DNA from: CAVOGJ01 sp963700865
Lineage (GTDB): Bacteria > Planctomycetota > Planctomycetia > Pirellulales > Pirellulaceae
Direction: 5' to 3'
NCBI GenBank assembly: GCA_963700865.1
Contig: CAVOZC010000015.1
Span: forward strand, 1 to 60,159
Length of the DNA stretch: 60,159 nucleotides
Shown here: in pieces, positions 11,885 to 21,610 of the stretch
How positions within the stretch are numbered: the stretch's first letter is position 1
How the letters are laid out: every line of letters starts with the position of its first letter
Position numbers and translations under genes: made by a program
Notes under the pieces: model-generated
What the model saw: only the letters and a program-made list of their open reading frames with translations
Database searches by the model: none
Told to the model about the DNA's origin: nothing

Positions 11885-12814
11885 ATGGATCGTCGCAGCG
11901 TTCAGGCAATCATCTTTCTTTTCTGGGCCGCCTCGATGATCTGGTTGGCCAAGACCAAGATGGTGCCGTTGTGGTACGCGGCGTCACAACCCGATCAGCG
12001 GGTCTTTCGCCCGGAAATGCAACATCGCGAGGAAAAAACCTGCTGGCGCATCCGCTGGAATGATCGCACGATTGGTCGAGCCACGACCGACGTGAAGCGA
12101 CAGCCGCTTGGGCACGGAACCGTGGATAGCCTGATTGTCTTTGACCACTTGCCCGCGGGGCAGATGGCTCGTCAACTCTTCCAGGGAGGGGGACGGTTGA
12201 TGCGGATGGTACCCGCGCCGAAGCGTGATTTGGAGGTCTCGTTCACCGCGTCGAGCCACATGGAATTCGATCCCTTCGGTGCCTTGCAGCGATTTCATTC
12301 GTCGATTCGCGTCGCGGCACTGGGAGAGCTCGTGCGGCTCCACGGGACGGCGACCGACGGGGAGTTGCATCTGGTGGTGCAGCCCGGCTCGGCCGACGCA
12401 GGTGATTCCATCGGCGGGCCCGATGCCATCTTGTTCGAGCGTTCCTTCCCCTTACCCGCGGATGCCCTGATCATGGACGGACTCACGCCCCAATCGCGCT
12501 TGTCGGGACTGCGGGTGGGTCAAACATGGACATTCCGTGTCTATCGCGCTTTTCCTCCGCACGACCCCTTTCGCCTGATGCAGGCCACCGTGGAAGGCGA
12601 AGAAATGATGGCCTGGGAGCAGGACATTGAACCCGTGATGCGCGTGGTGTTTACCGGGGCCGAAGGGAGCGGCGTGACATCCGCGTCGCCGGCGGCCAGC
12701 CGACTCTGGGTCCGCGATGATGGCACCGTTTTGCGCCAGCAAATGCAACTGGGCGACGTCGACCTTGAGTTTATCCGTGAACCCTCCAACGCTTGCCAGG
12801 AGTCGGCTCGATGA
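11885..12814 (+). CDS. Membrane-anchored protein of unknown function in ABC exporter operon
   Basis: A protein of 309 residues with one N-terminal hydrophobic helix (about residues 7-22). It probably anchors a periplasmic, beta-rich domain without motifs I recognise. Its TGA overlaps the ATG of the following ATPase gene (ATGA at 12811-12814), so the two are translationally coupled. This context suggests an accessory or substrate-handling component of the exporter. It could instead be an unrelated DUF-type protein that merely shares the operon. Confidence 0.75.
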   Translation: MDRRSVQAIIFLFWAASMIWLAKTKMVPLWYAASQPDQRVFRPEMQHREEKTCWRIRWNDRTIGRATTDVKRQPLGHGTVDSLIVFDHLPAGQMARQLFQGGGRLMRMVPAPKRDLEVSFTASSHMEFDPFGALQRFHSSIRVAALGELVRLHGTATDGELHLVVQPGSADAGDSIGGPDAILFERSFPLPADALIMDGLTPQSRLSGLRVGQTWTFRVYRAFPPHDPFRLMQATVEGEEMMAWEQDIEPVMRVVFTGAEGSGVTSASPAASRLWVRDDGTVLRQQMQLGDVDLEFIREPSNACQESAR

Positions 12815-13572
12815 TTTGTTTTGCTGATGTGACCCGCACCTACGGCTCCAAAACGGCGGTTGACCGTCTGACCCTGGAGATCCCGCGTGGAGAAATCTTT
12901 GCATTTCTGGGTCCGAACGGTGCCGGCAAAACGACGTCGATCAAGATGATGGTCGGCTTGTTGCGACCAACGGCGGGGCAGATCACGATTGGCGAGTTCG
13001 ATGTCGTGAAGCAAGGCAGGCAGGCAAAAAGCCGATTGGGCTATGTACCTGACCAACCCGAACTGTACGACAAATTAAGCGGCCGAGAATTTCTGCAATT
13101 CGTGGCGGACATGCACGGGATGCCGGCCGATGTCGCTCGCCCGGCCATTGCGGAACTGGCCCGCTTCTTCGAACTTGAAGAATACTACGATCAGCTCACG
13201 GAGGACTATTCGCACGGCATGAAGCAACGAGTCGCTTTTGCGGCCGCCTTGCTGCATGATCCCGACGTCATTGTGCTGGATGAGCCGATGGTAGGGCTGG
13301 ACCCCAAGAGCATGAGATGGGTGAAGGATCTCCTGCGGCGACGGGCGGCCGCGGGGAGGACCGTCTTCATGTCGACGCACACGTTGGCGGTCGCCGAGGA
13401 AATCGCCGACCGGATTGGCGTATTTCACAAAGGGCGGTTGCTTTTCCTGGGAACGGTCAGCGAGTTGGAGCACACACTCGCGCTGGGCGATTCGACCCTG
13501 GAGGACCTGTTCCTGGCAATTACCGCCGCAGAGGCATCATTGCCGGCTGAAACCGGGTCCAGGCAGGCGTGA
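12811..13572 (+). CDS. ABC transporter ATP-binding protein (ABC-2/exporter type)
   Basis: 253 residues from the ATG at 12811; an upstream in-frame ATG at 12793 is less likely because 12811 forms an ATGA overlap with the preceding stop. Walker A is GPNGAGKTT (about 34-42), the signature is YSHGMKQR, Walker B is VIVLDEP and the switch His is in STHTL. The closest class is the CcmA/NatA-like ATPases that drive ABC-2 type exporters. It overlaps by one base (TGATG) with the downstream permease gene, so the three-gene unit is tightly coupled. Confidence 0.92.
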   Translation: MICFADVTRTYGSKTAVDRLTLEIPRGEIFAFLGPNGAGKTTSIKMMVGLLRPTAGQITIGEFDVVKQGRQAKSRLGYVPDQPELYDKLSGREFLQFVADMHGMPADVARPAIAELARFFELEEYYDQLTEDYSHGMKQRVAFAAALLHDPDVIVLDEPMVGLDPKSMRWVKDLLRRRAAAGRTVFMSTHTLAVAEEIADRIGVFHKGRLLFLGTVSELEHTLALGDSTLEDLFLAITAAEASLPAETGSRQA

Positions 13573-15368
13573 TGAACCAGTCTTCCCGCAGCTACGATTT
13601 GCCAAGCGCCGGGGCCGAAGCGCGGGTCTTCTGGGCGTTGCGGCAACGCATCTTGTGGACATTAGCTCGACAAGCCTTACAGCAGGCACGGCTCAGGACG
13701 AGCCTCATCGTGGCGTTGACCATCATCTTCTGGGTCGGCATGCTGTTTGTATTTCTGGAAGGTTTCCGCATTCTGCAAAGCATGATCACGCATGAGGGCA
13801 CCCGCGTCGAAACCGTGCACGCCATTTTCAACGTGTTTTTTCTCTCGTTGCTGGGCATGCTGACCATGTCCTCCGCCATCATCTTGTATAGCTCGCTCTA
13901 CCGCAGCCGCGAAGCCTGCTTCCTGCTCACCAGCCCCATTCGCGTCCAGCGCATTGTGTGGTTCAAGTTTCAGGAAACGCTCCTCTTGAGCTGCTGGGGA
14001 TTTTTTCTCTTGGGGACTCCGTTGCTCGTCGCCTATGGTCGGACGGTGGCGGCCCCCTGGTACTACTACGCCATGTTCTTCCCATTCATGGTGGCGTTTG
14101 CCTTCATTCCCGTCTGTCTGGGCGGCATCTTGTGCTTGCTGGTTGTCCGCTACTTGCCACAACTCCGGGTCCATGCGGTGGCGGCCATTGCCATCCTGGT
14201 GATCGCGGGCGGTGGACTGGCGATCTGGACGCTTGTCCGCGAGGCCAACTCGGGCCCCACCGTGTCATTGGAATGGTTCCAGCGGGCACTCGCTCGATTG
14301 CAGTATAGCGAGCAACGTTGGCTGCCTAGTTGGTGGTTGAGCAGCGGTTTGCTGGAAACGGCCCATCCGGCCACGACGGCGACGCAAACTTCGTGGCACG
14401 AGAGCGCCGGTTTTTTCTGCGTGCTGGCGTCCAATGCAATGGTACTGTTCTTGGCGCTGGGCAAGATGGCCGAATGGCATTTCGTCGAGGGGTTTTCCAG
14501 TCTCAGTCAGATGGGAACGAACCGCCGACGTGCCGCCAACGGTTGGATCGACGGCATCACCCAGCGAGCCGCCGCGCCTTTTCCGCATGCGATGCGCTTG
14601 TTATTGATCAAGGACTTGCGGGTCTTTCGTCGAGACGCCTTACAGTGGTCGCAATTCGCAATCTTCTTCGCGCTGCTCACGTTTTATTTTCTTAACGCGC
14701 GGCGGATGCAATTCGGAGCCGCTTCGGAGACCTGGATGATGGTCGTAGGATACCTGAATGTATCCGTGGTGGGGCTCTTGTTGGCCACATTTACCACGCG
14801 CTTCATTTATCCCCTGATCAGCCTCGAGGGTCGTAAATTCTGGATTTTGGGAACTCTGCCCATTGAACGTCGAGACATCTTGTGGGGCAAATTCCTCTTC
14901 GCCCTGGGCATTTCTCTCGTACCCTGTTCGGCGCTGATTCTCTTGAGCGACCTGATGCTGCAATTGGGACAGCAATCGGTCTGGGTGGTGCTGCTGCATC
15001 AGATTACCTGCTGGGCCATCTCGACGGGACTGTGCGCCATTGCCGTGGGCATGGGTGCCCGGCTGCCCGATCTGCGGGAATCATCACCGGCACGACTCGC
15101 CTCCGGCTTCGGAGGTACGCTGACGCTCGTCATGAGCGTCGCCTTTATCGTGGCTTGCGTCATCGTCTCGGCCGTACCGACTTGTTTTTGGGTGGCGCCC
15201 GTCAGCCGGATCGACGTGCCGGCCGGCGCCGGCTGGACGGAATATCTCCAACTGGGGACCTGGACGCTGGTTGTATTCGGCGCCATCGCGGTGACCTGCC
15301 TGTCCGCTGTGGTCACGACGGTCACATTGCGAAGTGGAGCGCGAGCATTTCGCGAGCTCGAACCTTAG
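13572..15368 (+). CDS. ABC exporter permease, large polytopic membrane protein
   Basis: About 598 residues starting at the ATG that overlaps the TGA of the ATPase gene; a GTG one codon upstream is also possible. It has around 12 hydrophobic segments in two blocks separated by a cytoplasmic stretch (about residues 310-345). It resembles the 'putative ABC exporter' family (ABC_tran_2-like), in which one long permease pairs with one ATPase. The substrate is unknown. A hairpin downstream (15425-15445) separates it from a convergent gene. Confidence 0.8.
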   Translation: MNQSSRSYDLPSAGAEARVFWALRQRILWTLARQALQQARLRTSLIVALTIIFWVGMLFVFLEGFRILQSMITHEGTRVETVHAIFNVFFLSLLGMLTMSSAIILYSSLYRSREACFLLTSPIRVQRIVWFKFQETLLLSCWGFFLLGTPLLVAYGRTVAAPWYYYAMFFPFMVAFAFIPVCLGGILCLLVVRYLPQLRVHAVAAIAILVIAGGGLAIWTLVREANSGPTVSLEWFQRALARLQYSEQRWLPSWWLSSGLLETAHPATTATQTSWHESAGFFCVLASNAMVLFLALGKMAEWHFVEGFSSLSQMGTNRRRAANGWIDGITQRAAAPFPHAMRLLLIKDLRVFRRDALQWSQFAIFFALLTFYFLNARRMQFGAASETWMMVVGYLNVSVVGLLLATFTTRFIYPLISLEGRKFWILGTLPIERRDILWGKFLFALGISLVPCSALILLSDLMLQLGQQSVWVVLLHQITCWAISTGLCAIAVGMGARLPDLRESSPARLASGFGGTLTLVMSVAFIVACVIVSAVPTCFWVAPVSRIDVPAGAGWTEYLQLGTWTLVVFGAIAVTCLSAVVTTVTLRSGARAFRELEP

Positions 15369-15424
15369 CCGCGCAGGTGAGCGTTGGCTCGTGGGGCGGC
15401 GATCGTGGCCAGCTGTCGTCACGC

Positions 15425-15445
15425 TGCCGCCGGCAAGCGGCGGCA
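15425..15445. terminator. Hairpin between convergent genes
   Basis: TGCCGCCG, a 5-nt loop GCAAG, then CGGCGGCA: a perfect 8-bp GC-rich stem located 56 bp past the permease stop and 15 bp before the stop of the convergent gene. There is no clear T tract on either strand, so the terminator role is inferred from position. Confidence 0.5.
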
Positions 15446-15459
15446 TCTGTGAAAGTGAC

Positions 15460-16845
15460 TCACCGTCTATTTCCCAGGACGTCCAGCCATTGGTAGATCC
15501 AGGGATGGGTCCATGGATTCAGCCCCGGATAAATGGCCGAAAAGATGGAAACACCAAGCAGCAATAGCGTTACGACTCGACCTGTGGTCGACTGTCCCAG
15601 GCGGTCGGCCGCCGGGAGCAAGGCATACAGCCAGAGGGGAACGAGCCATAGCAGCCACCGCAGTCCGCACGAGACGCCGCCGTAGTTGCGCTCGATGGGG
15701 GGTCGCAGCAAGACGTAGAATACCAGACATGCGATTGTCAAACCGGCGATCGCCAGTACGCTGGCGTATTGCTTGCGCCGAAACAAAAGCACGACTCCCC
15801 AAGCACTCAGCAGCCACAACGGCGTCAGGGAAAACAGTCCGTGGTGCCCGACCAGGCAATGCCACGCATAGCGGGCAACGGACGGCTCGCCGATATCGAC
15901 TCCCCTTCTTTGCCCATCCAGCCAATAACTGCCCGGGTAGTTGTACCAGTTGCTGCCGGTCCAATCGTCGCCCGCAACACGAATGGTGTATGGAGGTCGC
16001 CAAGTCCCATGGGCCCAGAAGTTGATGCCAAAATAGGCGATAGCGACGAGCAAGATCGGGGGCAAGGCAAACAACACAAACGAGCGCGGTGAGCGAATCA
16101 GCAGCGCGGCGCAGACACCTGCAAGGAACGCCACCGCGGGCATTTCGCAGGCAGCCGCCAAGGCGGCGGCCAGACCCGCCACGAAAAAGTAATACCACGC
16201 TGTCTGGCCATCGTACCAGACGCGCAACAGGCAATAGAACGCGGCCAGGGTCGCGACGGCGGCGGGCAAGTGATTATTGATGGTCGACCCGAACGGGGTG
16301 AGCAGCGTGCCCCAGGTGGCAGCGGCGATGACAAAAAGTCGCCCAAAGCTGGTCTCGCCCCAGCGGGCGGCAAGCAAGACGGCGAGCCAGCTCCACAGCA
16401 GCATCAGCGGCCCGTTGTTCAGCCAGATGACGATGCGGCCCACGAGATGGGGATGCTCAAGCAAGCGGGTCCGCACCACTCGCTCCACGACCCAAGTCTG
16501 TCCCGCCAGTACGACGGATATCCAGGGAGGTTTGCTGGAATAGAAGTGTTGCTTGCCGTCGCGACCGTAGTGCGAGACTTTATCGATGGTATTCCAGCCG
16601 GGTCGCACCATGATGTGATCGATGGCAAATGTGCCCTCGGTCAACAGCGCGGCCGCGGCGGCCCAGCGACTGCGATCGTTCGCGCTGAGGAAGGGGGTAT
16701 GTCCGTCACGAGAAGTCACCAGCACCACACGAATGGTGAGATAAAGCAGGGCCGACACGACCAGGCAGGCGGCCGCAACCGAGAAGAAAGGCCTGGTCGC
16801 TGACCGCGATGTAGGCCTTTCGCTGTGTTGAGCAGCCGGCGTCAT
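15460..16845 (-). CDS. Polytopic membrane protein, GT-C-like glycosyltransferase candidate
   Basis: 461 residues with about ten transmembrane helices. There is a polar first periplasmic loop (about residues 50-115) with conserved-looking SANDRSRW and FYSSKPPW segments, and a second soluble loop around 275-330. This layout fits the dolichyl-phosphate-mannose-mannosyltransferase-like GT-C fold, but the sequence is too diverged for a firm call. The start overlaps by 4 bp the stop of the upstream GT2 gene. That pairing is typical of a GT2 making a polyprenyl-phosphate sugar and a GT-C enzyme using it. The acceptor is unknown. Confidence 0.7.
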   Translation of the reverse strand: MTPAAQHSERPTSRSATRPFFSVAAACLVVSALLYLTIRVVLVTSRDGHTPFLSANDRSRWAAAAALLTEGTFAIDHIMVRPGWNTIDKVSHYGRDGKQHFYSSKPPWISVVLAGQTWVVERVVRTRLLEHPHLVGRIVIWLNNGPLMLLWSWLAVLLAARWGETSFGRLFVIAAATWGTLLTPFGSTINNHLPAAVATLAAFYCLLRVWYDGQTAWYYFFVAGLAAALAAACEMPAVAFLAGVCAALLIRSPRSFVLFALPPILLVAIAYFGINFWAHGTWRPPYTIRVAGDDWTGSNWYNYPGSYWLDGQRRGVDIGEPSVARYAWHCLVGHHGLFSLTPLWLLSAWGVVLLFRRKQYASVLAIAGLTIACLVFYVLLRPPIERNYGGVSCGLRWLLWLVPLWLYALLPAADRLGQSTTGRVVTLLLLGVSIFSAIYPGLNPWTHPWIYQWLDVLGNRR

Positions 16846-17861
16846 GAGTCTCGCGGCGCTCCGCCCGCGGCGGCCGGCAACTCCTCACGGGCCGCTGGAC
16901 TTGGACCGCCAATCTCCTCCGCGATGGAGTAAGGTGGATGTTCCGTCTGGTTGCCGGCCGTGATCAGCTCGGCCAGAAAGCCAACCGCCATGAACTGCGA
17001 TCCCAGCAGCATCGCGGCCAACGAGTAAAAGAACAGGGCTCGTTCATGCAAATGAACGTCTGGCCACGATTCCACCAGCCGCGTCGCGAACCAGGCAAAC
17101 GTCAGCCACAGGATGCCAGCGCTCCCCACCCCAAAACCAAGCAGGCCGATCATGCCGAGCAAATGCTGGGGCCGCTGCCCAAAGCCCGTTAAGAACTTGA
17201 CGGTCAGCAAGTCCAAGAAGCCCTTGGGAATGCGTGCCAGTCCAAATTTCGAACGACCGCACCGCCGCGGCCGATGGTCGACGGCGATTTCGCCAATGCG
17301 GTAGCCCTTGGCAGCCGCCAGGACCGGGATGAAGCGATGCAGTTCGCCATACAGCCGCACTTCCTCCAAGACGCCGGCTCGGTAACATTTAAAACCGCAG
17401 TTGTGATCGTGCAGGCGGACCTTGGTCATCCAGCTGACAAGTCGGTTAAAAACCGCGGACGGAATTTTCTTATGCCATGGATCGTGTCGGATCTTTTTCC
17501 ATCCGCTGACGACATCAAAGCCCTCCGCCAACTTGCCGAGAAAACGTGGCAATTCGCACGGATTGTCTTGTAGATCCCCGTCCAGCGTGAAGACAATCTC
17601 ACCGACAGCCTGTTGCATGCCGGCACGGAGGGCGGCCGATTTGCCAAAATTTCTCCGCAAGCGGATACCCCGCACACGCGCATCCTGCGCCAGTCGCTGG
17701 ATAATAAGCCACGACGAATCGCTCGAACCGTCATCCACGAAGATTGTCTCGATTTCGTAGCCCTGCGTCGCCGCCACCTGCCGCAATTCTTGCTGCAGTT
17801 CGGCAAGACTCTCGGCTTCATTGAATACAGGGATGACAATCGAGAGCATGTATTTCCGCAT
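16842..17861 (-). CDS. GT2 family glycosyltransferase, polyprenyl-phosphate sugar synthase type
   Basis: 339 residues. The GT-A domain begins with LSIVIPVFNEAESL, then FVDDGSSDSS and the catalytic-type DGDLQD. Two C-terminal transmembrane helices follow (about 238-305), as in ArnC/GtrB/DPM1-like enzymes. The expected reaction is transfer of a sugar from a nucleotide donor to undecaprenyl phosphate at the inner face of the membrane. The second Met (17849) is an alternative start; neither has a strong SD. The gene lies 36 bp after the flippase-like gene and overlaps the GT-C-like gene. Confidence 0.88.
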   Translation of the reverse strand: MRKYMLSIVIPVFNEAESLAELQQELRQVAATQGYEIETIFVDDGSSDSSWLIIQRLAQDARVRGIRLRRNFGKSAALRAGMQQAVGEIVFTLDGDLQDNPCELPRFLGKLAEGFDVVSGWKKIRHDPWHKKIPSAVFNRLVSWMTKVRLHDHNCGFKCYRAGVLEEVRLYGELHRFIPVLAAAKGYRIGEIAVDHRPRRCGRSKFGLARIPKGFLDLLTVKFLTGFGQRPQHLLGMIGLLGFGVGSAGILWLTFAWFATRLVESWPDVHLHERALFFYSLAAMLLGSQFMAVGFLAELITAGNQTEHPPYSIAEEIGGPSPAAREELPAAAGGAPRDS

Positions 17862-17897
17862 TTGGCGGCCGCGAGGGGCGCACCCACGACGCCACCC

Positions 17898-18887
17898 TCA
17901 TCGAGAAGTGGAAACGGGCTCCGCCACCGCATGAGTGACGGCAGGCGGTATTACATAGAGGATAATCGAAAGGACGAGTTCCGTCAGCAACCACACGCAG
18001 CGAAGCACAACGGGAACGATCAATGCCGGTGCGGCCCCATAAATGGGAGACATCAGTTGATCGAGGACCCACTCGCGGACGAAAAGGCCACCAGGAATGA
18101 GTGACAGGAAGCCCGCCACGACGGCGAGGGCCGTGGAAGCGATCAGTCGGCCAAACAGCGAGGGAGACAAGGCAACCTGGGGAATCCCCGGAATCGCCTG
18201 AATTGTCGCCCACAGGCTGCATGCCAACATACACCATGCCAGGAGATTCCAGGCCCAGCCCTGCGCGATCAGCCCCCAAGTGATTTCGGCCGCCGCGTGT
18301 TCGAGGTCGGTGGACGCTCCGCGGTTTCGCGTCAACAGCCGCTTGACAATCTGTCGCAGTATCGGCGGCAGGGTCGCGAAAACCGTAGCGAGCATCAGTC
18401 CGCCAGCGAGCCATTGGAGCAGATATTGATCGCGAAAGCCGACCAGCAGAATGATCGCCGCCAGCCCGGCGCCACTCGCCATCATGGTCAGCGTTTCGGC
18501 AAATACGCTGATGGTGGCGGCGGCTGCGTCGACCCGTTGGCCCTGGATCAGGCCGGTACGCAAGAGAATCACCATGAATTTTCCCGGTACATATTTTCCC
18601 AGATGGCCGATCACGTGAGCGCGGATCGATTCGTACATCCCCGGGTGTTGTCCCATGGCGACAAGCAGCCGATTCCAGAAAATGGCCATGGGGAACAATC
18701 CGGCGGCATAGAGGGCCGCCGCCAGCGCGAGCCAACTCACGCGCATCTCAGTAATCTTGAACGGCTGCCGCGTCAGCTCGTCCCACGCATTATCCACCGA
18801 GCGGCAGATGCCCCACACGACCAGGCCAATGATCGCCAATTTGAGGACAAGCCAAGGGAGCGACCGACGTTGATTCGATGTGAGCAC
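17898..18887 (-). CDS. Lysylphosphatidylglycerol synthase TM region / AglD-like flippase family protein
   Basis: 329 residues with about eight transmembrane helices. The family-typical segment HVIGHLGKYVPGK lies near residues 90-102, followed by a helix with FAET. This matches the LPG_synthase_TM (UPF0104) family, whose members are linked to lipid or polyprenyl-sugar translocation. The start is GTG. The gene is 22 bp downstream of the PhyH-type gene and 36 bp upstream of the GT2 gene. A role in flipping a lipid-linked sugar is inferred from family and context. Confidence 0.85.
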   Translation of the reverse strand: MLTSNQRRSLPWLVLKLAIIGLVVWGICRSVDNAWDELTRQPFKITEMRVSWLALAAALYAAGLFPMAIFWNRLLVAMGQHPGMYESIRAHVIGHLGKYVPGKFMVILLRTGLIQGQRVDAAAATISVFAETLTMMASGAGLAAIILLVGFRDQYLLQWLAGGLMLATVFATLPPILRQIVKRLLTRNRGASTDLEHAAAEITWGLIAQGWAWNLLAWCMLACSLWATIQAIPGIPQVALSPSLFGRLIASTALAVVAGFLSLIPGGLFVREWVLDQLMSPIYGAAPALIVPVVLRCVWLLTELVLSIILYVIPPAVTHAVAEPVSTSR

Positions 18888-18909
18888 GGGGACCTGTGCG
18901 ATTCGATCG

Positions 18910-19803
18910 CTACACTCCAGTCACGTTCGGATCGTAGAGAAGCGGAAAGAACTGGCCCGCGATCGCTTGCCCGCTCGCCATGGGCGGGACCCCTGCCAAC
19001 AGCGGTTCGTCCGACGCACTCTTGACCCCATCGCGAAAGGCGTTGAGTACGGTTGCCCGCCGCGGAAGGTCGGAACGATTTTCGCCAGACCCGTGAACGA
19101 GCAGCGGATGATGAAAGGCAGCTTCGCCGGCCTTCAGTTCGATGCAGACGGGGCGCTCGAAAGCCGTCCATTGCTCATCGTTCAATACGGAGCGAATCGC
19201 CGTCATGTCACCGGCCAGTCCCGTGACCGGCAACAGGGGCCACCGATGGCTGCTGGGAATATACTGCAAACATCCATTGGCTTCGGTTGCATCGTCCAAA
19301 CCAATCCAACATGTCAGGTGCGTCATCGGCTGGGTACGCGTCCAATACGAATAGTCTTGATGCCAGGCAACAACGCCGCCATCTCTGGCCGGTTTGCAAA
19401 ATAACTGGTCATGCCAGAAACGTACGGCGCCGCGGAGGAGCTGGCTGGCCGGTACCGTCCAGGCGGGATGCCAGAGGAGATCATGAAAAGTCGGCGTAAT
19501 TCGCCACGCCCCGAGGGCGTGAAATAATACGCGGGACGGGTCGGCCGATTCGTTCGAATGAAATTCGTGAAACAGCTCGTTCCCCGGATGATCCGGACGG
19601 ATCAGTTGTTCGAGTTCTTCCCGCAACCGAGCGACCTGTTCGTCATCCAGCACGCGGATGCCCGCGATGTAGCCGGTATCCTCGAAAATATCGAGCTGCT
19701 CTTCATCCAAGCGATAGACTTCCCATTCCCGCCGCTCGCGCGGTTGCGGAAAGCGGCTCGTGACGGGCCCGTGCCTGTGTGACAGGTCTGCGATGTTGGT
19801 CAT
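18910..19803 (-). CDS. Phytanoyl-CoA dioxygenase (PhyH) family Fe(II)/2-oxoglutarate oxygenase
   Basis: 297 residues from the ATG at 19803; an in-frame ATG at 19899 would add 32 residues and cannot be excluded, as neither has a clear SD. The iron-binding HxD is in AWHQDYSYW, the distal His is in LLVHGSGENRS, and the following Arg (PRRATV) would bind 2-oxoglutarate. The enzyme likely hydroxylates a small molecule or lipid. It is the first gene of a four-gene minus-strand operon with a flippase-like protein, a GT2 and a GT-C-like protein, which hints at an envelope lipid substrate. Confidence 0.85.
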   Translation of the reverse strand: MTNIADLSHRHGPVTSRFPQPRERREWEVYRLDEEQLDIFEDTGYIAGIRVLDDEQVARLREELEQLIRPDHPGNELFHEFHSNESADPSRVLFHALGAWRITPTFHDLLWHPAWTVPASQLLRGAVRFWHDQLFCKPARDGGVVAWHQDYSYWTRTQPMTHLTCWIGLDDATEANGCLQYIPSSHRWPLLPVTGLAGDMTAIRSVLNDEQWTAFERPVCIELKAGEAAFHHPLLVHGSGENRSDLPRRATVLNAFRDGVKSASDEPLLAGVPPMASGQAIAGQFFPLLYDPNVTGV

Positions 19804-20052
19804 GTCGGCTGCCCACGTCGAATACGCAACTCGTCGATATCCGTTCGCATCGTATACCAAGCCCTGCCTTTCCGGAAGCGGAACCGCGAACAACGCCATG
19901 TTGCCCAGACGTGGTCCTTCAGGCTAACGTAGCGGGAAAGATCGTCCCCTCCCGAGCGGCGGGCAGCTGCGGACTCCGCGGCTTGCGCGATCCATGCCGG
20001 GCTCGGCGGCGACCTCCTCAGCATACCGGTTAACTCGTTTGAGAGACCTCGC

Positions 20053-21567
20053 ATGGCAGACTCTTCATCTCCATCGGCGGACGCCCACCATGACGACCGC
20101 ACGCTGCGTACCACCCGACTCGTTTCATTCATCGTTCTCTTGGTCATCATTACCGCCTTCGGCGTCTTGTCGCTGCAGGTGATGCGCAGCTTCATGTTGC
20201 CACTCTTTCTGGCGGCGTTGTTGGTTGTGATATTCGAGCCCGTCCACCAATGGATTCTCCAACGTTGCCGAGAGCGCAGAGCGCTGGCAGCCGGGTTGAC
20301 GACCGCCGTAGTATTGCTGGTCGTTCTCGCGCCCATCGGCTGGGCGGTTTCGATTGGCGTGGAAGAGGCCATTCACCTGGCCAGCGACACCGACCCGCAA
20401 AAGATTACGGAACGTTTCGATGTGTTCCGCAAGTCGCTGGGGCTCGAGATGCCCTTTCGGCAGGAACTGGAGGCCATCGACTTGCAACTTCTTGCGCTGC
20501 AGCTTTCGGAAAACACCGACAAGGCCCTCATCGATATTCCTCTTAAGGCCGCTGATCTTCGTGAGCTGCAAGCGCAAACGGAGCGGCTGGCTCGGCGATT
20601 CGACCCGCCCGAGGCGGACGAGGCTCCGCCCGGCAACCTGTCGATGGCAAGTCGCATTGCCGAGGCGCAACCGCATCTGGAAACGATGCAAAGAAAGGTC
20701 GGTGAGCTGGTCGAACTGGTGCAGGCGATCGACAAGCAAGCGGACCCCGTGCAGGCGCGGCGGTACGATGAACTCTATCGCGAAGTCGGTGATTCGTATC
20801 GTTCCATGCGATTGTCATTACTGGGTGGTGTTCTCTGGGCACCCGCGATCGAAGTGGCGAATCCAAGCCCCGAGCGCGTCCGCGGCTGGAAATTAAAGAT
20901 CACCGATACGCTAAGAGGTTGGATGCTGCGGCTCACCGGCCAGACGACATCGCTGATGGGCAATATGCTGATGCAGTTGTTCGTCCTGGTATTTGGACTG
21001 TTCTACTTCCTGCTGGATGGTGAGCAAATGGTGAATTCGGCGATCGAGCTGTCTCCGATCGAGGACCATTACGAGCGGGAAATGATCGCCGAATTCGCGA
21101 AACTCAGCCGAGCCGTGGTGCTTGCCACCCTCCTGTCGGCCATTGCGCAGGGCGTGCTGGCGGGTATCGGTTACTTCGCTGTCTGGCAATTCGAATCGCT
21201 GTTTGTGCTGATGATCCTGACGACGCTCCTGGCGATGGTCCCGTTTGTGGGCGCTGCGGCCGTGTGGGTCCCCGTTTGTCTGTACATCGCCTTCGTGGAG
21301 GAGAGATACCTGGCGGCGGGATTGCTCGCCGCCTGGGGATTCGCGGTCGTTTCGATGGCCGATAACATTATCAAGCCATGGGTGCTTCAGGGGCAGTCGA
21401 ATCTGCACCCGCTTTTTGCCCTGCTTAGCGTGTTGGGAGGCGTCAAGGCTTTGGGGCCTATCGGCGTCCTGATCGGACCGATGCTGCTGGCTTTTTTGCA
21501 ATCGCTGCTGCTGATCCTGCATCGGGTACTCAAGAAAATGGACGAAGAGAAGTCGCCCCATGCCTGA
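20053..21567 (+). CDS. AI-2E family transporter (PerM/YhhT-like permease)
   Basis: 504 residues. Two N-terminal helices precede a long soluble loop (about residues 100-290) with coiled-coil-like stretches. C-terminal helices follow, including FVLVFGLFYFLLDG and the family's LxGxxxxGxxGxxxGP-type end (VLGGVKALGPIGVLIGP). Members export or take up diverse small solutes; the AI-2 role of the family name does not apply generally. The extended loop is longer than in the E. coli homologues. The stop overlaps an ATG that opens into the next gene's frame. Confidence 0.85.
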   Translation: MADSSSPSADAHHDDRTLRTTRLVSFIVLLVIITAFGVLSLQVMRSFMLPLFLAALLVVIFEPVHQWILQRCRERRALAAGLTTAVVLLVVLAPIGWAVSIGVEEAIHLASDTDPQKITERFDVFRKSLGLEMPFRQELEAIDLQLLALQLSENTDKALIDIPLKAADLRELQAQTERLARRFDPPEADEAPPGNLSMASRIAEAQPHLETMQRKVGELVELVQAIDKQADPVQARRYDELYREVGDSYRSMRLSLLGGVLWAPAIEVANPSPERVRGWKLKITDTLRGWMLRLTGQTTSLMGNMLMQLFVLVFGLFYFLLDGEQMVNSAIELSPIEDHYEREMIAEFAKLSRAVVLATLLSAIAQGVLAGIGYFAVWQFESLFVLMILTTLLAMVPFVGAAAVWVPVCLYIAFVEERYLAAGLLAAWGFAVVSMADNIIKPWVLQGQSNLHPLFALLSVLGGVKALGPIGVLIGPMLLAFLQSLLLILHRVLKKMDEEKSPHA

Positions 21568-21610
21568 GCCGGGCAGGCCAGGCCGCACGAATCACGAGGA
21601 TCCCGCTCTC

